Position numbers and translations under genes: made by a program
Shown here: piece by piece, positions 43,038 to 51,502 of the stretch
Position numbering within the stretch: the first letter of the stretch is position 1
How the letters are laid out: each line of letters opens with the position of its first letter
Origin: DAITQM01 sp039794245
Lineage (GTDB): Bacteria; Pseudomonadota; Gammaproteobacteria; Xanthomonadales; Wenzhouxiangellaceae
NCBI GenBank assembly: GCA_039794245.1
Contig: JBDIVS010000016.1
Coordinates: 11,103-75,102, forward strand
Length of the DNA: 64,000 nucleotides
Direction: 5' to 3'
The notes under the pieces: model-generated
Told to the model about the DNA's origin: nothing
The model's input: the letters and a program-made list of their open reading frames with translations, nothing else
The model's database searches: none

Positions 43038-43546
43038 TCACGCATTGCTCAAATCGACCGGAGTGTAATAGTTCTGGCCATCGATCTCGGTCAGCATGAG
43101 CTGGCAGGTCAGGATCGGCCCGACCGGCGGCATGCTGATCTGGCTGACCTCGAAGCCCGGTTGGTTCATGTCGCCGAGTGTGCCGACCAGCGCGTAACCG
43201 AAGGTACCCAGGGAGCTGCAGTTGAACTGCTGCGCAACCTGGTTGATGCGCCTGAGCTGACGGCCTGCGCCGTTGAGATCGAGGAATTTGAACAGATCGC
43301 CCTGCGGTTGATTGTTCAGGCCCACACCCATCGTCGCCATGACCAGCAGATGATCGGGACTGTTCGTCGCGCCGATATCGGGAACGGTGTGAGCCGAACT
43401 CTGCACCTGGTTGAAGACGACCCGGTCGCGGTGTTCCGATCGGCGTCGAACAAAACGTCTTAAGTGAGCGTCTGGCTCAACACCGGTGATGCTAAAAGCA
43501 ACAGGATAATTGCCCTGCCGAGCGGCGCGAGAAAACGAGAAATCAT
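43038..43546 (-). pseudogene. Frameshifted secreted-protein gene
   Basis: ATG 43546 with a good ribosome-binding site starts a clear signal peptide (SRFLAPLGRAIILLLLASPV), but a TAA stop occurs at 43460-43462. The same frame continues DVLFDADRNTATGSSS, typical of secreted proteins with an FDxDxNxxTG segment. The remainder is only sensible in another frame (HTVPDIGATNSPDHLLVMA and LFKFLDLNGAGRQLRRINQV), ending at 43038. One nonsense codon and one frameshift are needed to explain this. No family is recognised. Sequencing error is possible but two separate lesions favour decay. Confidence 0.6.
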
Positions 43547-43727
43547 GATTGTGCCCCCGGATGATTATGTAGTACTCCGCCCCCAAAAATTCAGACTGTG
43601 CCGGGTTCGCCCTCCACGCCAACCGGCGAAACCGGAACGCGACCCAGTTGTAAACATCCTACCCCGTTCGCGGTGGAAGTACAAGCCGCCGACCGGCTCA
43701 CCCATCGCGCCGCCCAGACCCCCGGAG

Positions 43728-44255
43728 TTATTTCATTCTGCTCACCCGGATCCGGGTGCCGTGTTCGACGCTTTCGAGAAAAAACGAACTGAACGCGCCG
43801 CGGCGGATCCGGTAGCCGCCGGCGTCGTCCCAGGTGATGTGTTTGTCGTCGATCTGGCGCCAGATCTGGCCGTTGTCCAGGGTGATGATCCAGCGATCGT
43901 AACGGTCCTGGCGGCGATCGGTGATGGTCACCCCGATCTCTGCCGGGCGGTCAGCGGCGCGGCGTCGGGCTTCGAGGCCGAAGCCCTGTTCGACTTCCGG
44001 TTCGTTGTCGCCGGAAACCGAACTGGCGCCGGCGAGCGGCACCTCGGCACCGGCTTCGACTGCCAACCGGTCGTAACACGAAAGGCGCGCCCGGCCATCA
44101 CCGATCGCGGCGCAGGCGAGCAGGCGTTCGCTGTCCACCAAAGCGGCCGGGGCGCTCCCGGCGCCGAGCGCCCAGCACGCCGCGCAACAGATGGCTGCGG
44201 CAGTCAGGCCGCGGCGGGCATTCCGATCCCTGACCGCAAGCGGACGGCGGTGCAT
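43728..44255 (-). CDS. Hypothetical exported protein with CYDRLA motif
   Basis: No function can be assigned. It has a signal peptide (residues 8-37). The motif RLLACAAIGDGRARLSCYDRLA is the conserved C-x-RLxCYDxLA pattern of small periplasmic proteins in proteobacteria. The C-terminal part (TITDRRQDRYDRWIITLDNG, then IWRQIDDKHITW) resembles an SH3-like/OB fold. Start at ATG 44255 overlaps the ampE stop as TGATG; the frame could extend to 44267. 175 residues. Last gene of the erpA-nudC-ampE run. Confidence 0.72.
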   Translation of the reverse strand: MHRRPLAVRDRNARRGLTAAAICCAACWALGAGSAPAALVDSERLLACAAIGDGRARLSCYDRLAVEAGAEVPLAGASSVSGDNEPEVEQGFGLEARRRAADRPAEIGVTITDRRQDRYDRWIITLDNGQIWRQIDDKHITWDDAGGYRIRRGAFSSFFLESVEHGTRIRVSRMK

Positions 44256-45133
44256 CAGGTTAGCCAACTGACCATCAACAGCAGGGCGATCACCGCAAGC
44301 CAGATGGCGAGCAGGCGCCAGACCAAATCGCGAGCCAGCGCCACCGGGGCCAACGGTCCGCGCCGTTCTTCGGTAAAACCGTCGCGGCTGGCGGCAGCGT
44401 CGCGCGCCGCTTCCCAGGCGGCGGCGAGCAGAAAGCCGTTATCCCCTTCCCACAAGCCGTGGCCCTGTTCGCGATGGTAGTGCCGCCAGGCCTTAAATAC
44501 CGTATCGAAATCGGTCACCAGTGCCAGGCCGAGCGTCATCAACTGTGACACCGGCCATTCCAGAACCGCGGCCAGCGCCGCCGACCACTGCCGTTGCCGG
44601 GCGCTGAGCACTACCGATTCTTCCATCATCCAGCGCGCCATCCTGAACAACAGCGCCCCGGCCGGGCCGAAGATCAAAAACCAGAAAATCACCCCGAACC
44701 AGCAGCGCAGAGCGCCGCTGAACACGGCCTCGACGAGCACCCGGGAACGGGTTTCGGGGGAAGCCGGTAGCGGCTCGGCGATCAGCTTCGCCGCCGCGGC
44801 GGGTAATTTCGCTTCGGTTTCGACGGCGAGAATGCGACTGACTTCACGATCGACATTGAGCGGCCCGAACGAATAAACCAGAATCGCGGCGACATAGACC
44901 AGCGCCGCGAGCACGCCGCCGTAAGCGGTCAGCAGCGTCCCGGCGGCGGCGACGACGGCGAGCGGCAGAACGACAAGACCCGCCCAGACCAGCGCCTCGG
45001 TGCGCCGGGTCTCGCCGCTCATCTGGCCGATGCCGCGGGCCAGCGCGGCGAGCCACTGCGCACTGCGCAGCGCCGGCGGCAGGTGCAGGGCATAATCGAT
45101 CAGCAGCGCGAACAAGATGGCCAGCAGCGTCAT
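44255..45133 (-). CDS. ampE: AmpE-like regulatory membrane protein
   Basis: AmpE is a CobD/CbiB-related inner-membrane protein linked to beta-lactamase induction in enterobacteria. The 292-residue sequence has four or five hydrophobic segments. It shows the AmpE-like pattern DREVSRILAVE, CWFGVIFWFLIFGPAGALLF and RQWSAALAAVLEWPVSQLMT. It overlaps nudC by four bases. No ampD or ampR is nearby, so the link to beta-lactams is uncertain. Confidence 0.85.
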   Translation of the reverse strand: MTLLAILFALLIDYALHLPPALRSAQWLAALARGIGQMSGETRRTEALVWAGLVVLPLAVVAAAGTLLTAYGGVLAALVYVAAILVYSFGPLNVDREVSRILAVETEAKLPAAAAKLIAEPLPASPETRSRVLVEAVFSGALRCWFGVIFWFLIFGPAGALLFRMARWMMEESVVLSARQRQWSAALAAVLEWPVSQLMTLGLALVTDFDTVFKAWRHYHREQGHGLWEGDNGFLLAAAWEAARDAAASRDGFTEERRGPLAPVALARDLVWRLLAIWLAVIALLLMVSWLT

Positions 45134-46119
45134 GACACTTGCTCCTCGGTGCGGACCGCGGCATCATCGCGGCGCCAGGTGGACTTGGCGGCCAGGCGGT
45201 CGAGCGGCCCGTCACCGCTGCGGTCGAACCATTCGGCTATCAGGCCGTAAGCAATCGACACCGGTGGCGGAAGCAACGTCCGGCCGGCTTGCACCTCGGC
45301 CGCCAACTCGGCGGCGGACAGCCAACGGGCGTCCTCGAGTTCGGCCCCGAGCCGGATCTCGCGCCGCGCGGCCGTGGCGTGAAAACCGGCCATCGCCGAG
45401 GCCGGAAACGGCCAGGGCTGCGACGAACGGTATTCGAGCCGTTCGAGGATGACGCCCGCCTCTTCGAACACTTCGCGGCGCACCGCGTCTTCCAGGCTTT
45501 CGCCCGGTTCGACAAAACCGGCCAGCGTCGAATAACGCCCGGCCGGCCATCCCGGCTGGCGGCCGAGCAGGCAGGCGTCACCATAAGTCACCAGGACGAT
45601 GATCGCCGGATCGATCCGCGGAAACGTATGCCGGGCGCATTCCTCGTTGGTGCATACCATCCGGTGGCCGGCCGACGTCAGCTGGTTCGGGGCACCGCAG
45701 ACGCCACAAAACGTATGGCGGTGCTGCCAGTAGTGCAACGCCTTGGCATAGGCCAGAAGACCGGCCTCGAACGCGCTCAGACCGTGCGCCGCCTGGCGCA
45801 GATCGACAAAACGGGCGCCCTTGGCCGCTTCGACCGCTTCACGGTCGGCGTCGTTCAAGGTCACGGCAAAATAGCAGGTCTCATCGGCGACGCCGAGCAG
45901 GGTCGGCGGCCGGATCCGGTCGATCGACGGCACGTCGCCGGCACCGAGCAGCGCCGCGCCGCCGGCTGCCTCGATGGCGACCCGGCTGCGCCACAACGGG
46001 ACAAAGACCGTCGCGCTGGCGGCCAGCCTGGATCGCAGCCAGGCTTCGTCATCGCGCCGCTCGCTCATCCGGTCGAGGCGGCGGGTCGCAAACGATTGGC
46101 CGAATCCGGTGGGCGGCAT
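45130..46119 (-). CDS. nudC: NADH pyrophosphatase / RNA decapping hydrolase NudC
   Basis: NudC hydrolyses NAD(H) and removes NAD caps from RNA. A four-cysteine zinc ribbon (CGVCGAPN and CTNEEC) is followed by the Nudix box GFVEPGESLEDAVRREVFEE, continuing AGV, and the NudC-specific SQPWPFPASAM motif (SQPWPFPxS). 329 residues from ATG 46119; a longer frame runs into erpA and is rejected. Start and erpA stop share TGATG. Confidence 0.95.
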   Translation of the reverse strand: MPPTGFGQSFATRRLDRMSERRDDEAWLRSRLAASATVFVPLWRSRVAIEAAGGAALLGAGDVPSIDRIRPPTLLGVADETCYFAVTLNDADREAVEAAKGARFVDLRQAAHGLSAFEAGLLAYAKALHYWQHRHTFCGVCGAPNQLTSAGHRMVCTNEECARHTFPRIDPAIIVLVTYGDACLLGRQPGWPAGRYSTLAGFVEPGESLEDAVRREVFEEAGVILERLEYRSSQPWPFPASAMAGFHATAARREIRLGAELEDARWLSAAELAAEVQAGRTLLPPPVSIAYGLIAEWFDRSGDGPLDRLAAKSTWRRDDAAVRTEEQVS

Positions 46120-46442
46120 CAGATCGCGAACGACGAACCACAGCCGCAGGTGGCCACGGCGTTCGGGTTGTGGACCACGAACTGCGCCCCGTGCAGCGAC
46201 TCCTGATAATCCACGGTCGCCCCATCGAGGTATTGCCGGCTGATCGGATCGACGAGCAGTGTTATGCCATCGCGCATGATGCGCTCGTCGTCGTCGTTGA
46301 CCTGGTCGTCGAACGTAAAGCCGTACTGGAAGCCGGAACACCCGCCGCCGGCCACATACACCCGCAGGTTGAGGGCCGGGTTGCCTTCTTCGAGAACCAA
46401 TTCCTGGACTTTGCGCGCCGCAGCGCCGGTTAGTTCGATCAT
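46119..46442 (-). CDS. erpA: Iron-sulfur cluster insertion protein ErpA
   Basis: ErpA is an A-type carrier delivering Fe-S clusters to targets such as IspG/IspH. The three conserved cysteines are present in GGGCSGFQYGF and CGCGSSF. 107 residues, standard. Start at ATG 46442 (MIELTGAAARKVQ) is preferred over in-frame upstream codons because the family begins there and AGGGG precedes it. Upstream on the same strand is a promoter plus terminator that ends 73 bp before this start, so erpA is transcribed either by read-through or by its own promoter. Confidence 0.94.
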   Translation of the reverse strand: MIELTGAAARKVQELVLEEGNPALNLRVYVAGGGCSGFQYGFTFDDQVNDDDERIMRDGITLLVDPISRQYLDGATVDYQESLHGAQFVVHNPNAVATCGCGSSFAI

Positions 46443-46514
46443 GGCCCCTATTTTACGCCCAAACCCCATCTGCCGGCAGCCCGGCCCGGACCGCCAAGGG
46501 CCGGTGGGCAGCCG

Positions 46515-46539
46515 AAAAAAAAAGCGGCCGAAGCCGCTT
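46515..46539 (-). terminator. Rho-independent terminator of the candidate small RNA
   Basis: On the minus strand AAGCGGC, loop TTCG and GCCGCTT form a seven-bp stem with a stable tetraloop, followed by seven further T residues. It lies 73 bp before the erpA start. Confidence 0.9.
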
Positions 46540-46634
46540 ATTCCCCAGATTGTCTTTGGTATTGTTGCTGTTGTGATTTTTCTTATCGATCCTGTCTGCA
46601 AGGCACGCCAGCCAATCCCCCGTCGTTGCTGGGT
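46515..46634 (-). ncRNA. Candidate small RNA between hemJ and erpA
   Basis: A consensus promoter and a strong terminator bracket about 120 bases on the minus strand with no coding potential. The stretch has an unstructured A/C-rich middle (AATCACAACAGCAACAATAC), followed by the terminator stem and a T-tail, a layout common in Hfq-binding RNAs. It could instead be an attenuated leader of erpA. No known RNA family was recognised. Confidence 0.6.
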
Positions 46635-46639
46635 TAAAG

Positions 46640-46668
46640 CTTATACTCCCGTTAAACGCCCGCGTCAA
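46640..46668 (-). promoter_or_regulatory. Strong sigma70-type promoter
   Basis: On the minus strand TTGACG (46663-46668) and TATAAG (46640-46645) are separated by exactly 17 bases. Each hexamer matches five of six consensus positions. Expected transcription start is near 46634. Confidence 0.8.
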
Positions 46669-46689
46669 GGGTTTTTGAAGGAAAAGTTC

Positions 46690-47118
46690 ATGTTGTGGCT
46701 GAAATCCCTGCATCTGATCTTCGTCGTCACCTGGTTTGCCGGACTGTTCTACCTGCCCCGGCTGTTCGTCTACCATGCGATGGACCCCGATCCGGGGATG
46801 ATCGCCCGCTTCAAGATCATGGAATACCGGCTGCTGATGATCACCCATATCGGCGGCGCGCTGGCCGTCGTTTTCGGCCTGGCGCTGCTCTGGTGGTGGG
46901 CGTCGCGCAGCCCGGCCTATCTCACCCAGGGCTGGCTGCTGTTCAAACTGGCCCTGGTCGCCCTGCTGGCCGCCTACCACGGCTATCTGGCCGTCATCGT
47001 CCGGCGCTTCGCCCGAGGCGCGAACCGGCGTTCGCACCTGTTTTACCGCTGGGTCAACGAAATCCCGTCGATTTTTTTGATCGTCATCGTGATCCTGGCG
47101 GTGGTCAAGCCGTTCTGA
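46690..47118 (+). CDS. hemJ: Protoporphyrinogen IX oxidase HemJ (CopD-like)
   Basis: HemJ is the membrane-bound oxidase that converts protoporphyrinogen IX to protoporphyrin IX in many bacteria lacking HemG/HemY. The opening LWLKSLHLIFVVTWFAGLFY then LPRLFVYH is diagnostic. Four transmembrane helices are evident, with further conserved ITHIGGALAVVFGLALL and VNEIPSIFLIVIVILAVVKP. 142 residues from ATG 46690, with AAGGA upstream. It is divergent from the candidate small RNA and erpA. Confidence 0.93.
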   Translation: MLWLKSLHLIFVVTWFAGLFYLPRLFVYHAMDPDPGMIARFKIMEYRLLMITHIGGALAVVFGLALLWWWASRSPAYLTQGWLLFKLALVALLAAYHGYLAVIVRRFARGANRRSHLFYRWVNEIPSIFLIVIVILAVVKPF

Positions 47119-47119
47119 G

Positions 47120-47488
47120 GTGGCGATGGCCATGCAGCCCCTTCCGAACAATGGCACGCCGCCGGGCCGCGGGCGAAAGATCGCTGGCGCTGTCGCGTCG
47201 AACCTCGCACTGCTGGGCGCCGCCGCGGCACTGTGGGCCTGGTTCGATTACCGTTACGTCAGCCAATACCGGCCGCCGGCCGAGATGCGGCAGCTCACCG
47301 GCTGGCTGTTCAATGCCCTGCCGCCGGCGGCCCTGGTGCTCAATTTCTGGCTGTTCCGCCGGTTGCAGCCACCCGTCCGCCTCGGACTGGCGCTCATTGC
47401 CGCGCTCGCCCTCGGCGGCCTCGCCTGGGTTCTGTTTCAGACCCTCGGCGTGCGCTTCCACCTGATGATCGGCGGCGCGCTGCACTGA
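47120..47488 (+). CDS. Hypothetical membrane protein
   Basis: A 122-residue protein starting at GTG 47120, with in-frame ATGs at 47126 and 47132 as alternatives. Three hydrophobic segments are seen: ASNLALLGAAAALWAWF, WLFNALPPAALVLNFWLF and LGLALIAALALGGLAWVLF. It begins two bases after hemJ stops and is presumably co-transcribed. No family recognised. Confidence 0.65.
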   Translation: MAMAMQPLPNNGTPPGRGRKIAGAVASNLALLGAAAALWAWFDYRYVSQYRPPAEMRQLTGWLFNALPPAALVLNFWLFRRLQPPVRLGLALIAALALGGLAWVLFQTLGVRFHLMIGGALH

Positions 47489-47495
47489 GTCCGGA

Positions 47496-47931
47496 TCATG
47501 AACCCAACAGTTGCACGAAGGTAGCCGGCGCGTTGGCCTCGAGGATCGGCACAAAAGCCCGGGGATGGCGAGCAGCCCGCAGACATTGACCTCGAATTCG
47601 CGCCGCAAAGTCGGTATCGCCGCGGCCTCCAACGCCCCGGCATTCTCGAGAACGCCGGCATTGTTGATCACGATGTGGGTATCGCCCGCCTCGCGGGCGG
47701 CGCGTTCGATCGTCTCAGGATCGGTCATTTCGATTTCGATCGGCACGATCCGTGTAGCGCCGCCGGCCGGCAGCGCAGCGGCCTTGTCCAGCCGGCGGAC
47801 GCCGGCATAGACCTTGGCCGCCCGCGTTGCACCGCCGCCTCGACCAGGGCCAGCCCGGTGCCACGGTTGGCACCGGTGATCAAAAGGGTCTTGCCTGCAA
47901 CAGTCGAGATCTTGCCGGCCGAGATCATCAT
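47496..47931 (-). pseudogene. Decayed short-chain dehydrogenase/reductase gene
   Basis: The start MMISAGKISTVAGKTLLITG then ANRGTGLALVEAA shows an SDR cofactor loop (TGxxxGxG). The frame shifts near 47830, and the protein resumes as AAKVYAGVRRLDKA, IVINNAGVLENAG (the NNAG motif) and LRREFEVNVCGLL. It shifts again near 47560 to RAFVPILEANAPATFVQLLG and stops at 47496. The catalytic YxxxK half is missing entirely. Two frameshifts plus truncation make this a pseudogene. Confidence 0.8.
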
Positions 47932-48047
47932 CGTTTCCCCTATAAGTAAATGATGCAACCTGATCTTGGAACGGCGCCACCTGAACCCAAGCGCGGCCAT
48001 TGTGACTCTGCTACGATGCCGATTTTAGATGGACACCGAGGGCTACG

Positions 48048-49082
48048 ATGAACGACAAGCCACAACCCGCTTTCGCAGTCAATTTCTCGCGCCTGTTCAC
48101 CGCCTGGCTGGCCGAAGTCGGCGCCAGCATCGCCTGCACGACGTACCAGGCCGGTAAGGTGTTTCTGTTCGGCCTCGGAGCGCAGGGGGTATCGACGGCG
48201 GAACGGACGTTTGCCCGCTGCATGGGGCTGGCGGCGCGGGCCGACCGCTTTTATCTCGCCAGCTTGTACCAGCTCTGGCGCTTCAACAACGTCATCGACT
48301 GCGGCGAGGATTATCAGGGTTACGACCGGCTGTACGTACCACACGTCGGCTGGACCACCGGCGATGTCGATATCCACGACATCGGCATCGCCGCCGACGG
48401 CCGGCCGGTCTTCGTCAACACGCTGTTCAGTTGCCTGGCCCGGCCGGCCGAACACTGCAATTTCGAGGTCGTCTGGAAACCGCCGTTCATCAGCAAGCTG
48501 GCGGCCGAGGACCGCTGCCATCTGAACGGCCTGGCGATGTACGAGGGCGAACCGGCCTGGGTGACGCTGATCAGCCGCGCCGACGTCGCCGAGGGCTGGC
48601 GCGATCACCGCAAAAACGGCGGCCTGGTGATGGATGTGCGCAACGACGAAGTCGTCGCCGAGGGCCTGTCGATGCCGCATTCGCCGCGCTGGTACCGGCA
48701 GAAACTGTGGCTTTTGAATTCGGGCAGCGGCGAGTTGGGCTACATCGATTTCGCCAGCAGCCGTTTCGAGCCGGTGTGCTTCCTGCCGGGCTACGCCCGC
48801 GGCCTGGCTTTTGTCGGCGATTACGCCCTGGCCGGCCTGTCGAAAGCGCGCAATCAATCGTTCAGCGGCCTGGCCCTCGACCGCGGCCTCGAAGCGCGCG
48901 GCGCCGAGGCACGCTGCGGCATCGCCGTCGTCGATCTGCGCAGCGGCGACCTGGTCCACAACATCCGCTTCGAGGGGATCATCGAGGAGCTGTACGACGT
49001 CGCCGTGCTCCCCGACACCCGCCGGCCGCTGCTCCTCGGCTTCAAGACCGACGAGATCAAGCGGATGATCCGGCCGGGATGA
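48048..49082 (+). CDS. TIGR03032 family protein
   Basis: This matches the uncharacterised TIGR03032/DUF4915 family: TTYQAGKVFLFGL, RFYLASLYQLWRFNN, YVPHVGWTTGDVDIHDIG, NTLFSCLA and the internal PHSPRWYRQKLWLLNSGSGE and FLPGYARGLAF motifs. It is a likely beta-propeller, 344 residues, with no signal peptide. Its biochemical role is unknown. It is the first of four plus-strand genes (receptor, symporter, oxygenase follow), separated from the receptor gene by 132 bp. Confidence 0.85.
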   Translation: MNDKPQPAFAVNFSRLFTAWLAEVGASIACTTYQAGKVFLFGLGAQGVSTAERTFARCMGLAARADRFYLASLYQLWRFNNVIDCGEDYQGYDRLYVPHVGWTTGDVDIHDIGIAADGRPVFVNTLFSCLARPAEHCNFEVVWKPPFISKLAAEDRCHLNGLAMYEGEPAWVTLISRADVAEGWRDHRKNGGLVMDVRNDEVVAEGLSMPHSPRWYRQKLWLLNSGSGELGYIDFASSRFEPVCFLPGYARGLAFVGDYALAGLSKARNQSFSGLALDRGLEARGAEARCGIAVVDLRSGDLVHNIRFEGIIEELYDVAVLPDTRRPLLLGFKTDEIKRMIRPG

Positions 49083-49214
49083 CCCCGCTCACCCCGTAAA
49101 CCCGGTCACGGGGATGTCATGTGACAGCCCGATCTGGTATCTTCAGCAAACGGCAGCCGCGCCGCAGCCGATCGAAGACGCAGCGCCGTTTCACTATCGT
49201 TTGGGAGAGTCATC

Positions 49215-51470
49215 ATGCATGCCATTTGTGGTATCCGGCGGGTGTGCACCTGCGCCCTGCCCATGGTCGTAACGCTTTTCGCCGCACCGGTCAACGCCCA
49301 GAACACCGATCGCGAGCGGGATGAGACCGCCGCACCCAAGGCCCTCGAACCCGTCACGGTCACGTCGCAGAAACGCGAGGAAAACCTCCAGGAAGTACCC
49401 GCCTCGGTCGCCGTGCTGAACAGCGAGACCTTGAACATCCTCGGCTCGGCCGGCGACGACATCCGCTTCCTGTCGTCGCGCCTGCCCAGCCTGCAGATCG
49501 AGTCGTCGTTCGGCCGCGCTTTTCCGCGTTTTTACATCCGCGGCCTCGGCAACGTCGATTTCGACCTCAACGCCTCGCAACCGGTGTCGCTGGTCTATGA
49601 CGGCGTGGTCCAGGAAAACCCGATCCTCAAGGGTTTCCCGATTTTCGACCTGGAGCGCATCGAGAATCTGCGCGGCCCGCAGGGCACGCTGTTCGGCCGC
49701 AACACGCCGGCCGGCACCGTCAAGTTCGAATCGCGCCGGCCGTCCGAGATATTTAGCGGCTACGCGCAACTTTCATACGGCTCATTCAACAGCGTCAATT
49801 TCGAGGGCGCGGTCGGCGGCGGGATCGCCGACGGCTGGTCGTCCCGGCTGGCGGTACTGTATCAGCACCGCGACGATTTTGTCGATAACACCTTCACCGG
49901 CGAGAACGACGCGCTGGAAGGCTACGACGAGGCCGCCGGCCGCGTGCAGTTGCTTTTCGACCGCGGCGGACCGTTCAGCGCCCTGTTCAATATCCACTTC
50001 CGGACCCTCGACGGCACCGCCCGGCTGTTCCGCGCCAATATCATCGAACCGGGCACCAACGAGCTCATCGACGGCTTCAAGCGCAAGGAAATCGCCGTCG
50101 ATGGCGACAACTTCCAGGATCTCGACGCGGTCGGCGGTTCGGTGACGCTGGACTACGACTTCGGCGATTTCCTGCTCACTTCGATCAGTGGCGCCGAAAC
50201 GGTCGATATCCTGAGCCACGGCGATATCGACGCTGGTTTCGGCGCCTCGTTCGCCCCGCCCTTCGGCCCGGGCTTCATCCCGTTCCCGGCCGAATCGGCC
50301 GACGGCCTGCCCGAGCATATCCAGTTCTCGCAGGAGCTGCGCCTGGCCTCGGACCGGCCCGAAGACCGTTTCGGCTGGATATTCGGCCTGTATTATTTCT
50401 ACGAAGACATCACGGTCGACAGCTTCAATTTCGACACTCTGGCCGGCGGCGTGCAGAACGGCTTCGCGCAGCAGATGCAGACGACCAACGCCTACGCCGC
50501 GTTCTTCTCGCTCGATTACGAACTGACCGAGCGGCTCAAGCTGCGCGGCGGATTTCGTGTCTCACGCGACAAGAAGAGCTTCAGCGCCGAGCGCACCGAA
50601 TCGCCGATCGGCGCCGGAGCGACCGGTTTGTTGACCGCCCGTCCCAGGGACACCGAGTACAGTTGGGATTTCAGCCTTGCCTACCAGGCCAGCGACGAGA
50701 CCAATCTGTACGCCCGCGCGGCGCGCGGTTTCCGCGCGCCGAGCATCCAGGGCCGGCTTTTGTTCGGCGACGAAATCTCGGTGGCCGATACCGAAACCCT
50801 GCTCTCCTTCGAAGCCGGGATCAAATCGCTTTTCGCTGACCGCCGCTTCCGCTTCAATCTCTCGGGCTTCGTCTATTCGGTTGACGATCAGCAACTGACA
50901 GCGGTCGGCGGGCAGGCCAATTTCAACCGCCTGGTCAACGCCGACAATACCGAAGGGCGCGGTTTCGAGATGGAACTCGAAACCTTCGTCAACCGCTACC
51001 TGACCCTGACTGCCGGCGTCAGCTTCAACGACACCGAGATCGACGACGAAACCCTGGCGATCCAGCCGTGCGGCGGTGGCTGCACGGTGCTCGACCCGGA
51101 AGGGCCGGTGCCGGGCACCGTGTTGATCGACGGCAACCGCCTGCCACAGGCGCCGCGCTGGGTAGCCAACGGCACCTTGCGTTACGGCCTGCCGCTCGGT
51201 AACGGCGAGGCGTTTTTCTTCACCGACTGGGCGTACCGCACGGCGGTCAATTTCTTTCTCTACGATTCGGTCGAATTCCGCGGCGAATCACTGCTCGAAG
51301 GCGGCGTGCGGCTCGGTTACGGCTGGGACGCGAACCGCCAGGAAGCGGCGTTTTTCATCCGCAACGTCACCGACAACCGGACCATCGTCGGCGGCATCGA
51401 CTTCAACAACCTGACCGGTTTCGTCAACGAACCGCGAACCTGGGGAGTCGAATACACCTACAACTTCTGA
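49215..51470 (+). CDS. TonB-dependent outer-membrane receptor
   Basis: This 751-residue receptor has a signal peptide (to about residue 27) and a TonB-box-like segment (ALEPVTVTSQKREENLQEVP). A plug domain follows (residues about 45-170; FYIRGLGNVDF, LRGPQGTLFGRNTPAGTVKF) and a 22-stranded barrel with terminal aromatic residue (TWGVEYTYNF). GGGAGAG lies upstream of ATG. The VTSQKREENLQEVP opening is typical of the large iron-complex/carbohydrate receptor group in which many substrates are unknown. Ligand cannot be named; neighbours suggest an amino-acid-like molecule. Confidence 0.92.
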   Translation: MHAICGIRRVCTCALPMVVTLFAAPVNAQNTDRERDETAAPKALEPVTVTSQKREENLQEVPASVAVLNSETLNILGSAGDDIRFLSSRLPSLQIESSFGRAFPRFYIRGLGNVDFDLNASQPVSLVYDGVVQENPILKGFPIFDLERIENLRGPQGTLFGRNTPAGTVKFESRRPSEIFSGYAQLSYGSFNSVNFEGAVGGGIADGWSSRLAVLYQHRDDFVDNTFTGENDALEGYDEAAGRVQLLFDRGGPFSALFNIHFRTLDGTARLFRANIIEPGTNELIDGFKRKEIAVDGDNFQDLDAVGGSVTLDYDFGDFLLTSISGAETVDILSHGDIDAGFGASFAPPFGPGFIPFPAESADGLPEHIQFSQELRLASDRPEDRFGWIFGLYYFYEDITVDSFNFDTLAGGVQNGFAQQMQTTNAYAAFFSLDYELTERLKLRGGFRVSRDKKSFSAERTESPIGAGATGLLTARPRDTEYSWDFSLAYQASDETNLYARAARGFRAPSIQGRLLFGDEISVADTETLLSFEAGIKSLFADRRFRFNLSGFVYSVDDQQLTAVGGQANFNRLVNADNTEGRGFEMELETFVNRYLTLTAGVSFNDTEIDDETLAIQPCGGGCTVLDPEGPVPGTVLIDGNRLPQAPRWVANGTLRYGLPLGNGEAFFFTDWAYRTAVNFFLYDSVEFRGESLLEGGVRLGYGWDANRQEAAFFIRNVTDNRTIVGGIDFNNLTGFVNEPRTWGVEYTYNF

Positions 51471-51502
51471 CGATATCGCGTTATCGCCTATTATGGCGCT
51501 CC

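Noticed and set aside
43038..43622. A complete 194-residue protein on the minus strand
   Set aside because: Its first 50 residues are arginine-rich noise overlapping a clear signal peptide in another frame; a broken gene explains the data better.
47105..47980. A 291-residue minus-strand protein spanning the SDR remnant and the hypothetical gene
   Set aside because: Only its middle matches SDR sequence; both ends are out-of-frame extensions, the C-terminal one antisense to the plus-strand membrane-protein gene.
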